This document shows positions 47,132 through 62,581 of a stretch of 64,000 nucleotides of DNA, one piece after another. Numbering within the stretch: the stretch's first letter is position 1; the number at the start of each line of letters is the position of its first letter. The position numbers and the translations under genes were made by a program. Origin of the DNA: Epiperipatus broadwayi. Its lineage: Eukaryota; Onychophora; Udeonychophora; Euonychophora; Peripatidae. The notes under the pieces are model-generated. The model was not told the DNA's origin. It searched no databases and saw only the letters and a program-made list of their open reading frames with translations. The stretch covers positions 55,215 to 119,214 of the forward strand of contig JAQFVV010007261.1 in NCBI GenBank assembly GCA_028023455.1. Direction: 5' to 3'.

Positions 47132-48464
47132 ATTGTTAGTGTGATACAATTATGTGCATGCCACCACTAGGAAGAGGCAAAAGAATATTGGTGCTTTCTT
47201 TATAAGTATTATTTGTGATATAACTTATTTATCAACATGGTGTGGATAACATAGAATATAAAAGACTTTGATTTTTTTTAATTTTTTTATTCCATAGCCA
47301 TCAATGTGTGTTATAAATAGTAATATTGGGTGATTGCACATGATTTGGGCAGTGTATCTGAAGGGGAACTAATACATTTTTTGCTGTCAAATTCAAATAA
47401 AGACAAGATATGATATACAAAAGTTGCGATGATAATTAAGTGCAACCATCTGTTTTCTTTTTGTTTTTTATTTTATAGAATCAATTATATTTCCAGAACA
47501 TTTAAGAAAATTTATAATCATTATCCAATAACATGTTTACTTGATCTATAGTTGAGAAGTTTATATGCTAAGAGAATTATGGAAGCTTGAGAATATTTTA
47601 TTTACACTCTTGAGAATTAATTTTGAAGTCATCATGCATGAACTTTTTTAGAAAGTTAATATTTATATAAATGAGTGATATGGATTTCTATGCATTATCA
47701 CATTAAACATTTAGTTTTTTTTTTAATAATGTGCACTAGAAATGACAACACGTATTTGATAGTACATCATTCAGTAATACCTGGTGGAAAGTCATATCAT
47801 TTAAAATAATATCTATATTGACAATATCATAAGTATTTATTGGCTGTAATGATGATATTAGTGATGTTTTACTATCATCTCATTTGTATTTATATTACAT
47901 TAAAAATCCTTGCATAATCAATTGCTCTCGAGTCAAACAATTATAAACTTGAACAAATAGTAATCACAATATATCTTGCATACATGAAAATCTTAGGATT
48001 TATTTGGAAACATAAACACCAAAATTGATCAAAATATCCATACAATTCAATGTTCTGTGTTCAAAGCATATGATAAGTATAGTCAAGTATCGTTGGAATT
48101 ATAATTATGTTTTTGTTACTTATCTAACATTAATATGCAAATAATATAATATACCCCTATACTCTTCACTAGAAGCTAATTTCTTATTATAGAATCAATG
48201 ATTGAGATCATTGTTAAATTTAGATTTGGCTGAAAAATCTTATATTTTAGAATATAGAACAATTTAATATGCATCGTTATGTGTTTCATTCTTCACGCCC
48301 ATAAGGAAAGAATAATAGATGTTCAATGCTATGTTTGTTTGCTTTTTTATTCATGAAATTATGATTACTAGTCTTAATTTAAGTATTTATAATTTATCTC
48401 AATTAAATATATATCACTCAAATCACCCATTACGATATGCACTATAATATTTTTTTACACACAC
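46976..48464. other. AT-rich sequence with (TA)n tandem block
   Basis: At 47045-47127 the unit ACTGTATAAATTA followed by (TA)n is repeated twice. Elsewhere there is nothing but AT-rich sequence without a supported gene. Confidence 0.5.
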
Positions 48465-48465
48465 A

Positions 48466-48544
<79 letters not shown>

Positions 48545-48545
48545 A

Positions 48546-48604
<59 letters not shown>

Positions 48605-48614
48605 ATATATATAT
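48465..48614. repeat. (CT)n microsatellite with TATC end
   Basis: A CT run of about 125 bp with a few interruptions, followed by (CTAT)n and (TA)n. The open frame through it is spurious. Confidence 0.95.
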
Positions 48615-49532
48615 ATTTTCTAAAACCTTTCTTTATTAATATATTTATGTCTTAGTGCAAAATATCAATATATTGCTTTAAAGTATTTATAGATTAAAAA
48701 AAAATTAAATGATTCTGAATCTATATTAATTAAAACACAGAACATGCAATATATATTTATATTTATTTACTGTTGGGTTCATTGATTATTTAATTAACAA
48801 TTTTCGAATTTACATTTTTTTTATGATTATGAACAAAAAATATTTTTTTATAAAGATAATTGTCTGTATGCGTATAGAATGATAGAATATTTTGAAAAAT
48901 AAATGAATTGCTCCTATTTAATATTTACACTTTCATTACAGTGATATTGTATCTAGAAATATATGGGAAATTTACATTTATACACTGACTGCTGATTAAA
49001 ATAACTGATCAGTCTGTTTCTTGTGAACTGAAAAAGTAAGATAATTGGAGTATTTATGTTCAGAATTCATTGATTCTTTTGAAAAAATTTCTTTTAAAAT
49101 TGCCTCCAGTCTATTGACTTTTCTGTATCATGTTACCGCAGCATTATTACATACATTTTGTAAGAATTTTAGAATTAGATGCATTAAGAAATACTATTGT
49201 CGAATATGTATATATTAATTTTAATTATTATTATTAAATTATATATATGGTACTTATAAATTCTTGTTTATTAGTACGTCTGTAGATTTATATATATATA
49301 TAACGCTTATTCATTCAAATGAAAACCGTGACCTTATATTACTATAAGGGCTTTTGGAATTATATACTTAAACGCACACTTTCATATCAATGTCTACATG
49401 ACCACTTTAATTTATTCAAAATATTTAATCATAACATCAGCTGTTGATATTAACTTTTTAATTTCCCTATAGCTTTCTCATATATATATATTATGATTTG
49501 CTTATTATTCAAGCTCACAAATCATTAGAACA
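48615..49532. other. AT-rich sequence, nothing recognised
   Basis: No gene supported. Confidence 0.4.
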
Positions 49533-49646
<114 letters not shown>

Positions 49647-49711
49647 TCATATGTCAAATGCGTTGACCGGATGAAGGCAGCTATGCTAACCACTAGGCAA
49701 CCAATTGAGCA
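49647..49711 (-). mobile_element. tRNA-Gly-derived SINE, second copy
   Basis: On the minus strand the sequence reads GGTTGCCTAGTGGTTAGCAT, AGCTGCCTTC, then ATCCGGTCAACGCATTTGACATATG. It matches the SINE at 18802-18901 on both sides of an internal loss that removed most of the anticodon-to-T-arm region. It ends in (AAT)n instead of poly-A. No clear target duplication. Confidence 0.75.
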
Positions 49712-50343
49712 CATTTTAATATTTCAACAAACCCATATAGCCATATTAGAAAATTTAGTTCTATTTGAACTTATAAATGTTGGTGATTATTTATCTTTTC
49801 AGCATATATCTGTTCAAGTGTATCAGTGTTATGATATAGTGTGGAGAGTGGTGGGTCATGTGGAAGTCTGTGCTCATATACCCTATATATTACATATATA
49901 GACACAGGTATATAATAAGTATGTGTGTTTCAGTTATTAAAATATTAAATTGCAATATTTATTTCATAGATCTTTTTTTTAAAACATAAATATGAATTTA
50001 AACTCTTACAGTATATACTTTTAAGATTATAATTATTCACACATATATATGCAGCATATATTTCAACAAAAATACTATATAAAAAAAATGCCTTAGAAAG
50101 AATCAATGAGTGCTAATTTATATTATGCTTTAATGAATGAAGTAAACATTTTAGAATAATTTTGTCACTTCATTTACATTGAAATTTTCAAAACTAATTA
50201 AAAAATTTTAAATTATATTTGTTTTAAAATTCCTAATGCAATATTTATTTTTTTTTGTCAGCAAGTCATATGGATACTCTTCGTTTCATTGAATCAGTGA
50301 AATCCAACTTCTCTTCAAAGAATAATATGAATATCAGTGATGA
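49712..50343. other. AT-rich sequence, nothing recognised
   Basis: No gene supported. Confidence 0.4.
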
Positions 50344-50511
50344 TTTAGAGCACCCTCACCACCATTTTGAATTCTAAGAACACCCCAAATCCATCACTGA
50401 CACACCCAAGTGATAAATGACATTGAATCATCCACATGGAATCATTTGGATGTGTCAGCAATGGTTTGGGGCAATTCTTAGTATTCAAAATGATGGTGAG
50501 TGCATTCTAAA
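50344..50511. mobile_element. Foldback (hairpin) element, family 3
   Basis: The left arm TTTAGAGCACCCTCACCACC...CCCAAGTGAT is mirrored by the right arm ATCATTTGGATGTGTCAGCA...GTGAGTGCATTCTAAA. Arms are about 65-70 bp with a loop of about 35 bp. A related half-copy lies at 51735-51830. Confidence 0.7.
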
Positions 50512-51734
50512 CACTAAAAGCTTATAACTTCTAAAATACTAATTTTATTACAATAATGATGGTACGAAGCATCAGAATATGCAAGGAATAGGAAAGATGT
50601 TTTTGATGATATGAAGTATCACACAAAAATGCAGAAATCTGATCAAACCAAACTTATAATTTTGAAATACTAAAAGCTTATACCTTCTAAAATATAAATT
50701 TTATTACAATATATGCCCATAACCATATGAAATAAAGCAAATTAATTTTACAATTAATCAGATTTTTTCTTACCAGAAAGAAGCACTCATGGTGCAAGCT
50801 TTCTTTGTTCCATGTAGTTAGAAAAAAATGGAGATAATAAAAAAAATAGCATTGTTCACATTTGATCTTCTGACATAGATATCAGATCTACACTTGATCA
50901 TGGGAAGTCCTTACAGGCTCTTGAAATTAATAAAAATCTATATATCTATTTACATATTTTTCTATATATTAACACTGAAGTGGCTTTTACTATCAGCAAA
51001 TAAATGAACATGGAAATATGTTTAAAAAATGTTTACAGATTTAAATAAAAAATGTTCATTATTTGAAATATAAAAGACATTTTGGATTTTAAATAATCTA
51101 AACACTAACCTTTTCACCATCAGTAGATTGCATTAGCATCATTGAAAAATTTAATGAATAAATGTCTGTCATATTTAGATTCTTTTTATAAATCCTCCAT
51201 CAAATAACGACATGTGAGAAATGAAGCACACAACATTACTCTCTTTGGTAAGAAAACAAAGCTGATTTACTATGTTTTATTAATTTTAAACTTAATATTC
51301 TTAACTTTTGACAGTTATTCTTTTGACTAATGTTAAGATAAAATGTGATTTATTATTAATTGTAGAATTAATATCCTTTGGCAATTGTTTCTACTTATAT
51401 TCAACATTTACATTATTTCAACATATGGTTATAGGCCTATTTCAAAATTATAAGCATGGTTTGATTAATTTCACATCTATTGAATTTGTGGTTTTTTAAT
51501 TAATATATGTGCCTATTATTTTTTTCTTTTAGTTTTGTGTTTATGTATTGTAAATTAATATTTAAAAATTATAAGCTTTTAGTATTTCAAAATTTATTTG
51601 TTCCTTTCATTTTTTATATTTTGTATATTTTAGTTACATGATTTGATCAAGCATAGTTGTTGAAATTTGCACTTTAATTTTTTAATTATTGATGTAAATT
51701 GTAATTTGTAATGAATGGACATACCTCTCCCTGT
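50512..51734. other. AT-rich sequence, nothing recognised
   Basis: The motif ACTAAAAGCTTATAMCTTCTAAAATA occurs at about 50513-50540 and 50670-50695, a local duplication. No gene supported. Confidence 0.4.
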
Positions 51735-51830
51735 GTAGATTATTCAATGTCATTTATCACTTAGATGTGTCAGTAGTAGTTTTGGGCAATCATTAGAATT
51801 CAAAATGGTTGTGAATGCACTCTAAATTAG
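51735..51830. repeat. Half-copy of foldback family 3
   Basis: CAATGTCATTTATCACTTAGATGTGTCAG through TTTTGGGCAAT and ATTCAAAATGGTTGTGA to GCACTCTAAAT matches the loop and right arm of 50344-50511. Confidence 0.65.
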
Positions 51831-52210
51831 TACACGAATATCTCTAAAATAACATTAATTGATGTTTATATATGTAATGGTATTCTTATTCAATACTTGT
51901 ATTTTTTTAAAATGATATACATAATTTTATAATTAAATGTTAATAAATACAGTAATATATATATATATAATATCGAGGTAGATCGTGACCAAATGTGTAG
52001 TATTTTTTAAAAGTAAAAATATTTAGTAAATATCATCTAAAAATAAAAATGGGAAAATTAAAGTAAAATAAAAGTTTTAAAAGTTGAAGAAAATGGAAAA
52101 TTAAAACAAACGATTAGGGTGGGGATTTATTGTTAAAGAAAAAAAATTAACGATTTTAAAAGGAGGGTAATCTTTTTTTTTTTTAAAGTGAAATAAAAAT
52201 GATTTAATAT

Positions 52211-53283
52211 TACACCTGGGTCTCATTTTACGTGATAGATAGGTTTCTCAGAAAACATGCACAAATGAAATCGCGCAAAAATAGACGCAACTTATATTGA
52301 AAAAAGGGGAGATGTGGTCTGTGATTTTTCAAAATTCGCGTAAAAGCAAAGCACCAACACAAAATTACTTTAAAATTCATGCAAAAAAAAAAAAATAAGG
52401 AAATAAAATATGACTATTAAAAAATTTCAAATTTGAAAAAAATTGATACAAGACAAACTTTTTTAAACTATAATATTTAATTTTATTCAAAATATATTTT
52501 TATGCATAATTTACAGTACAGTAATTTACATTTTTATACACGTTTTAATTATTATAGCTATTTGCTGAAAAACACATTTGTTTGCAAACAACTGGCGCCA
52601 ATTGACACTCATGTTGTGTCAGTGGTTTTCTAGTGACAACATAATTAGTAATCAATCTTTGAGACAATGATTTTATTAATTGTTTATGAAACTAACAACT
52701 AAAAATTAAATTCTTATTTTTGTCTTTAATTTTCAATTCCGTTTAAAAATCAAATTTCACATCACATTAATTTCAAGTCATCGTAAGTAATTTTTAAATT
52801 GTTAATTACAATTAAAAATCATATTTTAATTTTTAATTGTCAAATTTAATTGTTCCCACTGCTATTACTGACCTTTTAAAAATAAACTTGTGGACACTAA
52901 ATGATTAATAATTGATTATGTTCTTTTTTAAAAAGCAAAAACAGAATGTGATTTAAAATGCAAAATTAACATGCACTATGTTTGAACAAATTTACATTAT
53001 AATCTTGTAAAATTTAATGTGTGTATACATAAAATGTGGAAATCTTGATTTTAATTTCATTATTGCATAAAAACTTACTATTATAAAGCACTGAAAATAT
53101 TAAAATTTTTAAGATGAAAGTCGAATTCCAATAATGTGCTATTACTTTCAATATAACGTAAGTTCGCGGAATTTATTATTTAAAGTAATAGCGCATTATC
53201 AGAGTTTGACTTTCGGTGACACATGAATTGCGTAACTTCAAAATCGTGTTAAATAAGTCCAGGTAAAAAGAGACCCAGGTATA
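52211..53283 (-). mobile_element. TIR DNA element (non-autonomous), copy B
   Basis: It begins TACACCTGGGTCTCATTTTA and ends GAGACCCAGGTATA. It is inverted relative to copy A at 1390: the reverse complement of its right end (ACACGATTTTGAAGTTACGC) matches copy A's left end, and its left end matches copy A's right end. At about 1.07 kb it is somewhat longer than copy A. It contains an internal imperfect inverted repeat near 53115-53213. No transposase frame. Confidence 0.8.
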
Positions 53284-54927
53284 CTTTTAATTAGTTTGTA
53301 ATAAAAGTAATAAAAAAAAGTTCGTTTTGTCTTATAATAAAAAAATTAAATGTGTGTGTGAATATAAAAATTTTGAATAAAGAAAAAAAAAATAGAAGCT
53401 CAATCAGAGCGAAGTTACATGTATAATGATTTCATGAGATAAGAAATGCGGGATATAAACAAACTTTGTTATTGTTAAGACATTTTTTTTCAACACTCCA
53501 CTTTTTCATTCCATTTTAAAATATTTCAAAATATTTTATAAATCAAAGAATCAAAAGAAAACAATATAAATTGTTATTCAGACAAAATGATGCATTGTTG
53601 AATTCATTGTACCATGCAGCTAGCTGTAGCCTCCTCTGCAATACCATCAGCACATAGTTTGAAGAACAAACTATGTTTGGGTGAAGTCAAAAGAGTAGCA
53701 GAGTGTTTATGCTGAGAGCCACAAGGGTCTTATAACATTGCAAATTAAGGGAAGATTTGCATGGAGTTTAGCGCTAACCGGTTAGAAATAACATTCTATA
53801 GACATTACATTTTGCTTTACTTACATCAAGTCAGATTTCAAATCCTAGGTAATGTTTCATTTTCCTATTCTCTAATTCTTAATTTTTTTAAAACCGTGAT
53901 AAATAAATAAATAAAAAATTATAACTTTACCAATTAGTATTTTGCAGATGTAAATTATATTGGCTTCTTTGTTCAACTTTATTCAGAATCATTAATTGTA
54001 TGTATGTGAATTTTAATTCAATATGTTATGTATATTTTTAGTTATTTATAATGTATTAAAATATTTATTCAAATAAAAAGGTGTGCATGGTTGTATTATA
54101 AAACAAAACGATTTTTTTTTTAAAAAGATTTAAACTGTCATTGAAATATTTATATTGATAGATGAATATACATATTTATGATGAGATAGTATTTTTAGTA
54201 AAGTGGGAATTGAAAGATTTAATTGTGAGAAATGATTAAGTTACAATTAAAAGAATAAGCAGATTTTTTTTTAAATAAGGATTTGTTTTTAATGATCCAA
54301 AAGTTATATCTTACAGTAAATCTTAATTATTATTAAAAATAGAATTTTAGATTAGATGGAGTTTTTTTAAGGCAGTTACAATTCGATGAGCTAGCTGGGA
54401 TTTCAGGTACTAGATTCATTGCTGGTCAAACAAACATGTTAATTACCTTAAAATAAATAAAGTGTTTGGTTGAGCAGTATTTATTTAGTAGCCATGTGTT
54501 TATATTATTGGTAGCTTACTGCCAATGACATTGTTCATTTTATCTGAGGACCAGACACCTTCAGAGATTGGATAGTTTTAGTAGTGAAGGAATAATAATA
54601 ATATATGTCTATTTGTTATTATTTATAAAATAAAGAAGGTAGGTGGTTCAATATATATATATATATATAGTAAGGTAGGTGGTTCAATATATATATATAT
54701 ATATAGTAACCTCAACTTTCTCAGCACAATCTTTCACTTATTTAACCTCAATAAACTCTCATTTATTTCAAGTAGCTAGTCAATTGAATTTTATACTAAC
54801 ATTAGGATCAAATATACCCAGGGTGCCAAATTGCAGCTATAAATTGTAATGCCCACCAGAAATCATCATCATTAGCCAATTTAGGACTATAGAAGATACT
54901 GGAGAAAGTAATTTAAATTGTCTCTCA
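53284..54927. other. AT-rich sequence with small (TA)n duplication
   Basis: At 54637-54707 the unit GTAGGTGGTTCAATATATATA occurs twice. A more balanced patch at about 53600-53800 was not recognised. No gene supported. Confidence 0.4.
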
Positions 54928-57302
<2,375 letters not shown>

Positions 57303-57421
57303 CTGAGAGAGAGAGAGAGAGAGAAGAGAAGAGAGAGAGAGAGGGAGGGAGGGAGAGGGAGGGAGGAAGGGAGGGAGAGGGGAGGGAGGGAGGGGGAGGG
57401 GAGGGAGGGAGGGAGGGAGAG
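57303..57421. repeat. (GA)n/(GGGA)n purine tract
   Basis: About 120 bp of GA grading into GGGA/GGAG units, all purine on the plus strand. The proline/serine frame opposite is spurious. Confidence 0.95.
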
Positions 57422-59924
57422 ATCTTTTCTTGAGACCTAGAAATGTGTGGAGAACTCTTGTTTATACACTTATTCAATATGAGCATGCAAAACATTTTCT
57501 ACAATTAAACAATAACTTTATCAATAATTCCCTATCTTAACAAAATAAATGGAGTGAAACTCAATCATCTTCGACTGCCATGGTCAATAAATCATGAGAC
57601 AGCTATTTCCCATTTATTGGGTGGTAGAATAACTTTACATTAGTAATGACAAGCATTTATAGCTTTATATATGCCCACACATACATCGATTACAGTCTAG
57701 ATAAATGAGAAAGACTAACCATATCCCGAATTAAAACATATATGAATTATTTCAATTTTAAACGGTCAAACCAACAACACATACCTAATATTTATATTAA
57801 TAACAGATCATCAACACTTATTGCATAATTATGGTTTTTTTACACGATCATCCATATTACTCTCCATATCTAATATTAAGCACAAATTAAAATTTGGTTA
57901 AGAAAAAAAAATATGTATATCATTTCTCTCTCTTTTTTTTTTTTTTTAAATTTAAATTTACATAAGCATTTATACTTCCAGGGTATCAAAATCATTTTCC
58001 CTCCTTTCCTTTAAACATTTTAAAACATAAATTTAAAAAAAAATATTAAGTTAAGATAATCTAGTGGTTAGACGTGCAACATATTATATAAACAAAATGA
58101 AATAAAAAACAAATGACATATTTTATTATAAACGAAATAAAATAAAGAATAAATATCAACATTACGATAGTCTTTTTCCAATGTCTTTTTCTTCAACTGT
58201 CCAACAATAAATTAATGTATTCAGTTCATTTTATTTGGAGATAGCTATATAGATGCACATCAGACAGTTATTTTTAATCAAATGTGTATAAAAATGTACA
58301 GACAGTCATTTGAATCTAGATAAAAACCTAGATAGTTTTTTTAAATCAAGATTTAGCTACAGAATAATTAATAAGTTTTAAAAGAGTTCTGTTGATTACC
58401 TTCCATTTTGATGAGTTTCTTCTTGGGTTTGAATTCATTCGTTTTTTTCTTCTTCTTTTCCATTTTAAAGGCTCAAATTATAGACAACAAGCTGTTTCTG
58501 ATTACTAAACATGAATTAGCTTTTAAATATCATACAGAAGTTTGCTGCAGTTTCTTCAAATGAATTTTAACCAACCAAATAATTCTTGTAGTATAAATTG
58601 GTCTTTCAATATCATACGAAAGTTTGACAGCTCTCTTCTTACATGAATATTTAATAAGCCAAAGAGATAGATTGTGGTATTCAGCATAAAATGTCTTATT
58701 AAAAGTTGATTTATTCATAATTGACATGAGGGAAAAAATGTGCACCACTTTTATATGAATTAGAAATTTATATTTTGGTATACTGTCAAACTTAAACACA
58801 TTATTAAATTCTGAGAAAGAAAATTAAAAAAAAATGGAGAAAACCTTCAGAGATAGATTAATTTTAGTCAGCCAGTTGTTCTCAATTAGCAAAAGTACCC
58901 CTGATTCATTTTCCCCAGCCCCTTTTTATATATTCACAAGGAGGGTGAAGAAGAAAAAAGAAAACATCTGTTAACCCCCCCCACAGTGGTTTTTCTTCAA
59001 ATCTAATCAAAAAATTTCCTCTCAGAATGAACAATTGGCCCTTTATTACTTGTTAATTTTGACAACTTTTTCTTATCTTAAACCATATCTTTTTTTGGTT
59101 AACACATTAGCGATTAATTTATGGAAAAGCAATCAAAGAAAACCTAATTAAAAAAATAAGCTTACTGACACTTTTTTGTAAAACAAATGTTACATTTTTT
59201 TTTACTTAAATAATTTCTTATTTAGATTTACATTTTTGAGTTTAGAAATAATAAATCAGAACAGACTCATTTATTTTTCCCCTTTTTTTTTTTTTTACAC
59301 TTATCAGGAAATAATATAGAAAATTATGTCAATTTCTATAAAGGAAAGAAAAAAAATCAAATCCATATATCTGTATTACACACACATACATGTGCAGATC
59401 ATTCAATAGCAAAATGCTCATTCAGATTACATGAACACAAATATCCATCATAATTTTTTATAATTACAAGCATAAAATCAATTATAATTTCTGATAATCA
59501 TAAACATCAATATCCATTATAATTCCCTATAACTTTAATCTTATTCTCCTAAAAAGTCTGTTTGTTAACTAAAGCTACTGACAATCAATTCAATTTTAAT
59601 TCTCATCAACTTTTTAGTAATAGATATCAAAATTCATAAGACTTTATCTTAGCCATATAAATATTTATTTCTCAATTATTATATTGGTAAATTATTATAG
59701 CAGCATACAAAAAAATCAATCATCCCCCTGCATTAAATAATGCTAGCTATATTTTATACAAACACAAACTGTCTCTATATATGTTACTTTTGAGCTATAT
59801 AGCCATTGATTTCTCAAATAAAACTTTTAACTTTTCTTATATTCAAAAAAAAATTTTTTTTTTTTGCCTACAATTATTTCCTTTTTATTACAATTGGTTT
59901 ATAGATGAAATAAACCAAAAGGCT

Positions 59925-59926
<2 letters not shown>
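57422..59926. other. AT-rich sequence, nothing recognised
   Basis: Homopolymer-rich sequence. Frames such as 58530-58799 show no recognised domain. Confidence 0.4.

Positions 59927-59960
<34 letters not shown>
59927..59960. repeat. (TA)n microsatellite
   Basis: About 17 TA units at the 3' end of the minus-oriented repeat copy that follows. Confidence 0.9.
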
Positions 59961-59964
<4 letters not shown>

Positions 59965-60172
59965 TAAGAGCGTGCTAATAACTCTAAACAAGCTTTTTTT
60001 ATTTATGATAAATGCTACTACAAGAGAAGGCATTCAAATCATTTTTATCTTGGATTGTCCCCATCCCCAGACCGGTTTCGACCTATGGGTCTCTTCAGTG
60101 AGGAATTGTGACATTAGATCTAAAAAACCAACTCAAGCAAAGCATTTATCTAAAAGATAATTGTTAGAAGAA
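59961..60172 (-). repeat. (TA)n-tailed repeat family, minus copy
   Basis: The reverse complement matches 60480-60690 almost base for base: CTTCTAACAATTATC..., GGTCGAAACYGGTCTGGGGA, AAAAATGATTTGAATGCC and AGAGTTATTAGCACGCTCTT. It is joined back to back with the partial plus copy at 60173. The 62-residue frame is a shadow of the repeat. Confidence 0.8.
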
Positions 60173-60339
60173 GATCCAAGATAAAAATGATTTGAATGCC
60201 TTCTCTTGTAGTAGCATTTATCATAAATAAAAAAGCTTGTTTAGAGTTATTAGCATGCTCTTAAGTTTACATATTTGTAAGTGCAAGCTATATATAAGTC
60301 ATGTGACATCTGACTTGGTTATTATTACTATTATTATTT
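60173..60339 (+). repeat. (TA)n-tailed repeat family, partial plus copy
   Basis: It starts at GATCCAAGATAAAAATGATT, inside the unit, and runs to the common 3' end CATCTGACTTGGTTATTA, here followed by an ATT-rich tail rather than TA. Confidence 0.8.
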
Positions 60340-60740
60340 TGCTGTTGTGGCTTTAGCTAAATTAAAGAACTAAGCCTACTAATATATGGAGTATCTGAAT
60401 TAAGTTCAGGCCCATATGATTTTTTCAGTTGGAGAGCTGACTTTAAAGACATATAGATGTCTAAAAGTTTCAGATCTTCTTCTAACAATTATCTTTTAGA
60501 TAAATGCTTTGCTTGAGTTGGTTTTTTAGATCTAATGTCCCAACTCCTCACTGAAGAGACCCATAGGTCGAAACTGGTCTGGGGATGGGGACAATCCAAG
60601 ATAAAAATGATTTGAATGCCTTCTCTTGTAGTAGCATTTATCATAAATAAAAAAAGCTTGTTTAGAGTTATTAGCACGCTCTTAAGTTTACATATTTGTA
60701 AGTGCAAGCTATATATAAGTCATGTGACATCTGACTTGGT

Positions 60741-60743
<3 letters not shown>
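60340..60743 (+). repeat. (TA)n-tailed repeat family, longest copy
   Basis: The region from GCTGTTGTGGCTTTAGC through TTTCAGATCTTCTTCTAACA to TGACTTGGTTATTA appears to be the fullest unit, about 400 bp, ending in (TA)26. It has a palindromic-looking TCGAAACTGGTCTGG core. It has no RT or transposase. The tail, truncation pattern and copies ending in TA runs suggest a SINE-like element, but no tRNA head was identified. Confidence 0.65.

Positions 60744-60794
<51 letters not shown>
60744..60794. repeat. (TA)n microsatellite
   Basis: About 26 TA units. Confidence 0.95.
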
Positions 60795-60799
<5 letters not shown>

Positions 60800-61093
60800 A
60801 ACTTTAAAAACTTTTATTCACCTAGGAGAGATTTTGATTAGCTTCATAATCTTTGTCAACTAACACTTTCAAACACATTTTTAAAGTCTAACTATTCCAT
60901 AATCTATTGATTTTTACATTTGTTACCTGTCTGTTTATGTATACATGACTTAATAAACAGACAGGCAATAAATAAAAGTCAATGAATTGTGGGGAGGTTA
61001 GACTTTGAAAGTGTGTTTGAAAGTATTAGTTGACAAAGACTATGAAGCTAATTGGAAGCACTCATAGTGGATAAAAGTTTTTAAAGTTATACT
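60795..61093. mobile_element. Foldback (hairpin) element, family 4
   Basis: The left arm AGTACAACTTTAAAAACTTTTAT...CCTGTCTGTTTAT (60795-60938) is mirrored by the right arm AATAAACAGACAGG...AAAAGTTTTTAAAGTTATACT (about 60952-61093). Arms are about 140 bp with a loop of about 13 bp. The arms share CTTTGTCAACTAA and its complement. No coding capacity. Confidence 0.8.
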
Positions 61094-62581
61094 TTACATA
61101 TATTTATGTTACTATATTCATTAATACTTAATTACAAAATTATATATATATATATTGTTACCGATTATTTATATATGGTACAAATATATTGGCATTTGGT
61201 AAAAGCTAAAAGAAAAAGTAAATTTAGTGATCTTATTAAAAACACAATTAAATTTTTTTTTAGTTTGTGTAATTTTTTTTTAAAACGTACAATGAAAGTT
61301 ACATTTGTTCATATTTTTTATGTAATTAAAAATAAAAGTTAAAATTGGAAAGAATAAAAGTCAAGCAGATTACTAATCCAGATAAAGTAAAGGAAATAAA
61401 ATGTCATGCCCAGATAACAATCAGTAAAACATTTTTGGAAGCTAATTAAAGATGGCGGAATTATGTTAAAAAAAGACTGTAACTTAAATTAAAGAAATAA
61501 ATGTACAAGATTATTATATGTGCAGAAGTCTGAAAACCGGACCTCTAGTATAAACGGAAGAATGAATACCACTGTGATCAGGGTCTTGTCTGTTTTTCTT
61601 TTGGCTGGTCCTGGATCACAAAATCCAAGACCACTTTACTCTGAAATAATTTTTCATGCTGGAGTGGACTGAAGCTGTTGACATCGTTCATTGTGAAGAC
61701 TGTCAACCCCAGAAAAGCTCTCATGACTAGCCTTTTAGAACCAGGATCAGGAACAAGTTAAAACCAATGGCCACGAGCTCATTCCACCTCATGAAAAAAC
61801 CATGCATAGTAATCAACTGTCTATGGACATTTGCTAAACTAATCGGTAACCTATGATTAATTATTCCCAGTTGTTACTAAAATTAAGCTTATAATATAAA
61901 CCCGATTGTGACTAAAATTAAGCTTATAATATAAACCTGATTGAGATATCAATTTTCTCATTCAAAAGATTTTATTTTAAAGAATTTTCTAGTAGAAGTT
62001 TGGAAGTGAACTGTAATTGTTTAACTGTTTTAAATAATTGATTCATGTCTGGATTAACATGTGTGTAGTCTTTTCAACTTATTAGTAATTCATCTTTAAA
62101 TTAAATTGTTAGAATAAAATATTTATTTCTAATATCAACTTTTCATTGTGCATTATTAATGTTAGTTATTAAATTTATTAATGTTAGTTTATTAGAATTT
62201 GAGTGTATAATTTACCTTTGCCAATATTTGTTGATTAAGCCCTGGGAATAATATTTTCTAAAAAAAAAAAGTTACGTGAAAGTATAACTCTGATCTTTTA
62301 GTTACTTGAATTAAAATTATGGGATACAAGGCAGTTAGGAGTCTATTGACAATGGCACCCTCCTATAAATTAAAACTAACTTTGTCAGCAATCCCAGTCA
62401 TAATAATTAGTAGGCCATTTAATCAGGAAATATAGCTATGTGTTTAGAAATATGAACAAGATATTTTCTTATCCATAGCTTGATTAACTTTCATTTAATA
62501 GTGTGAAAAAAAAGGCCTACCAGAATCTATCAAAATGTGAAAAACATTACAGTATATATAATCATTTAAATCAGTCAATAA
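61094..62581. other. AT-rich sequence with a 35-bp tandem duplication
   Basis: ACTAAAATTAAGCTTATAAT plus 15 further bases occurs twice, at 61876 and 61911. A more balanced patch at about 61540-61850 is not recognised. No gene supported. Confidence 0.5.
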
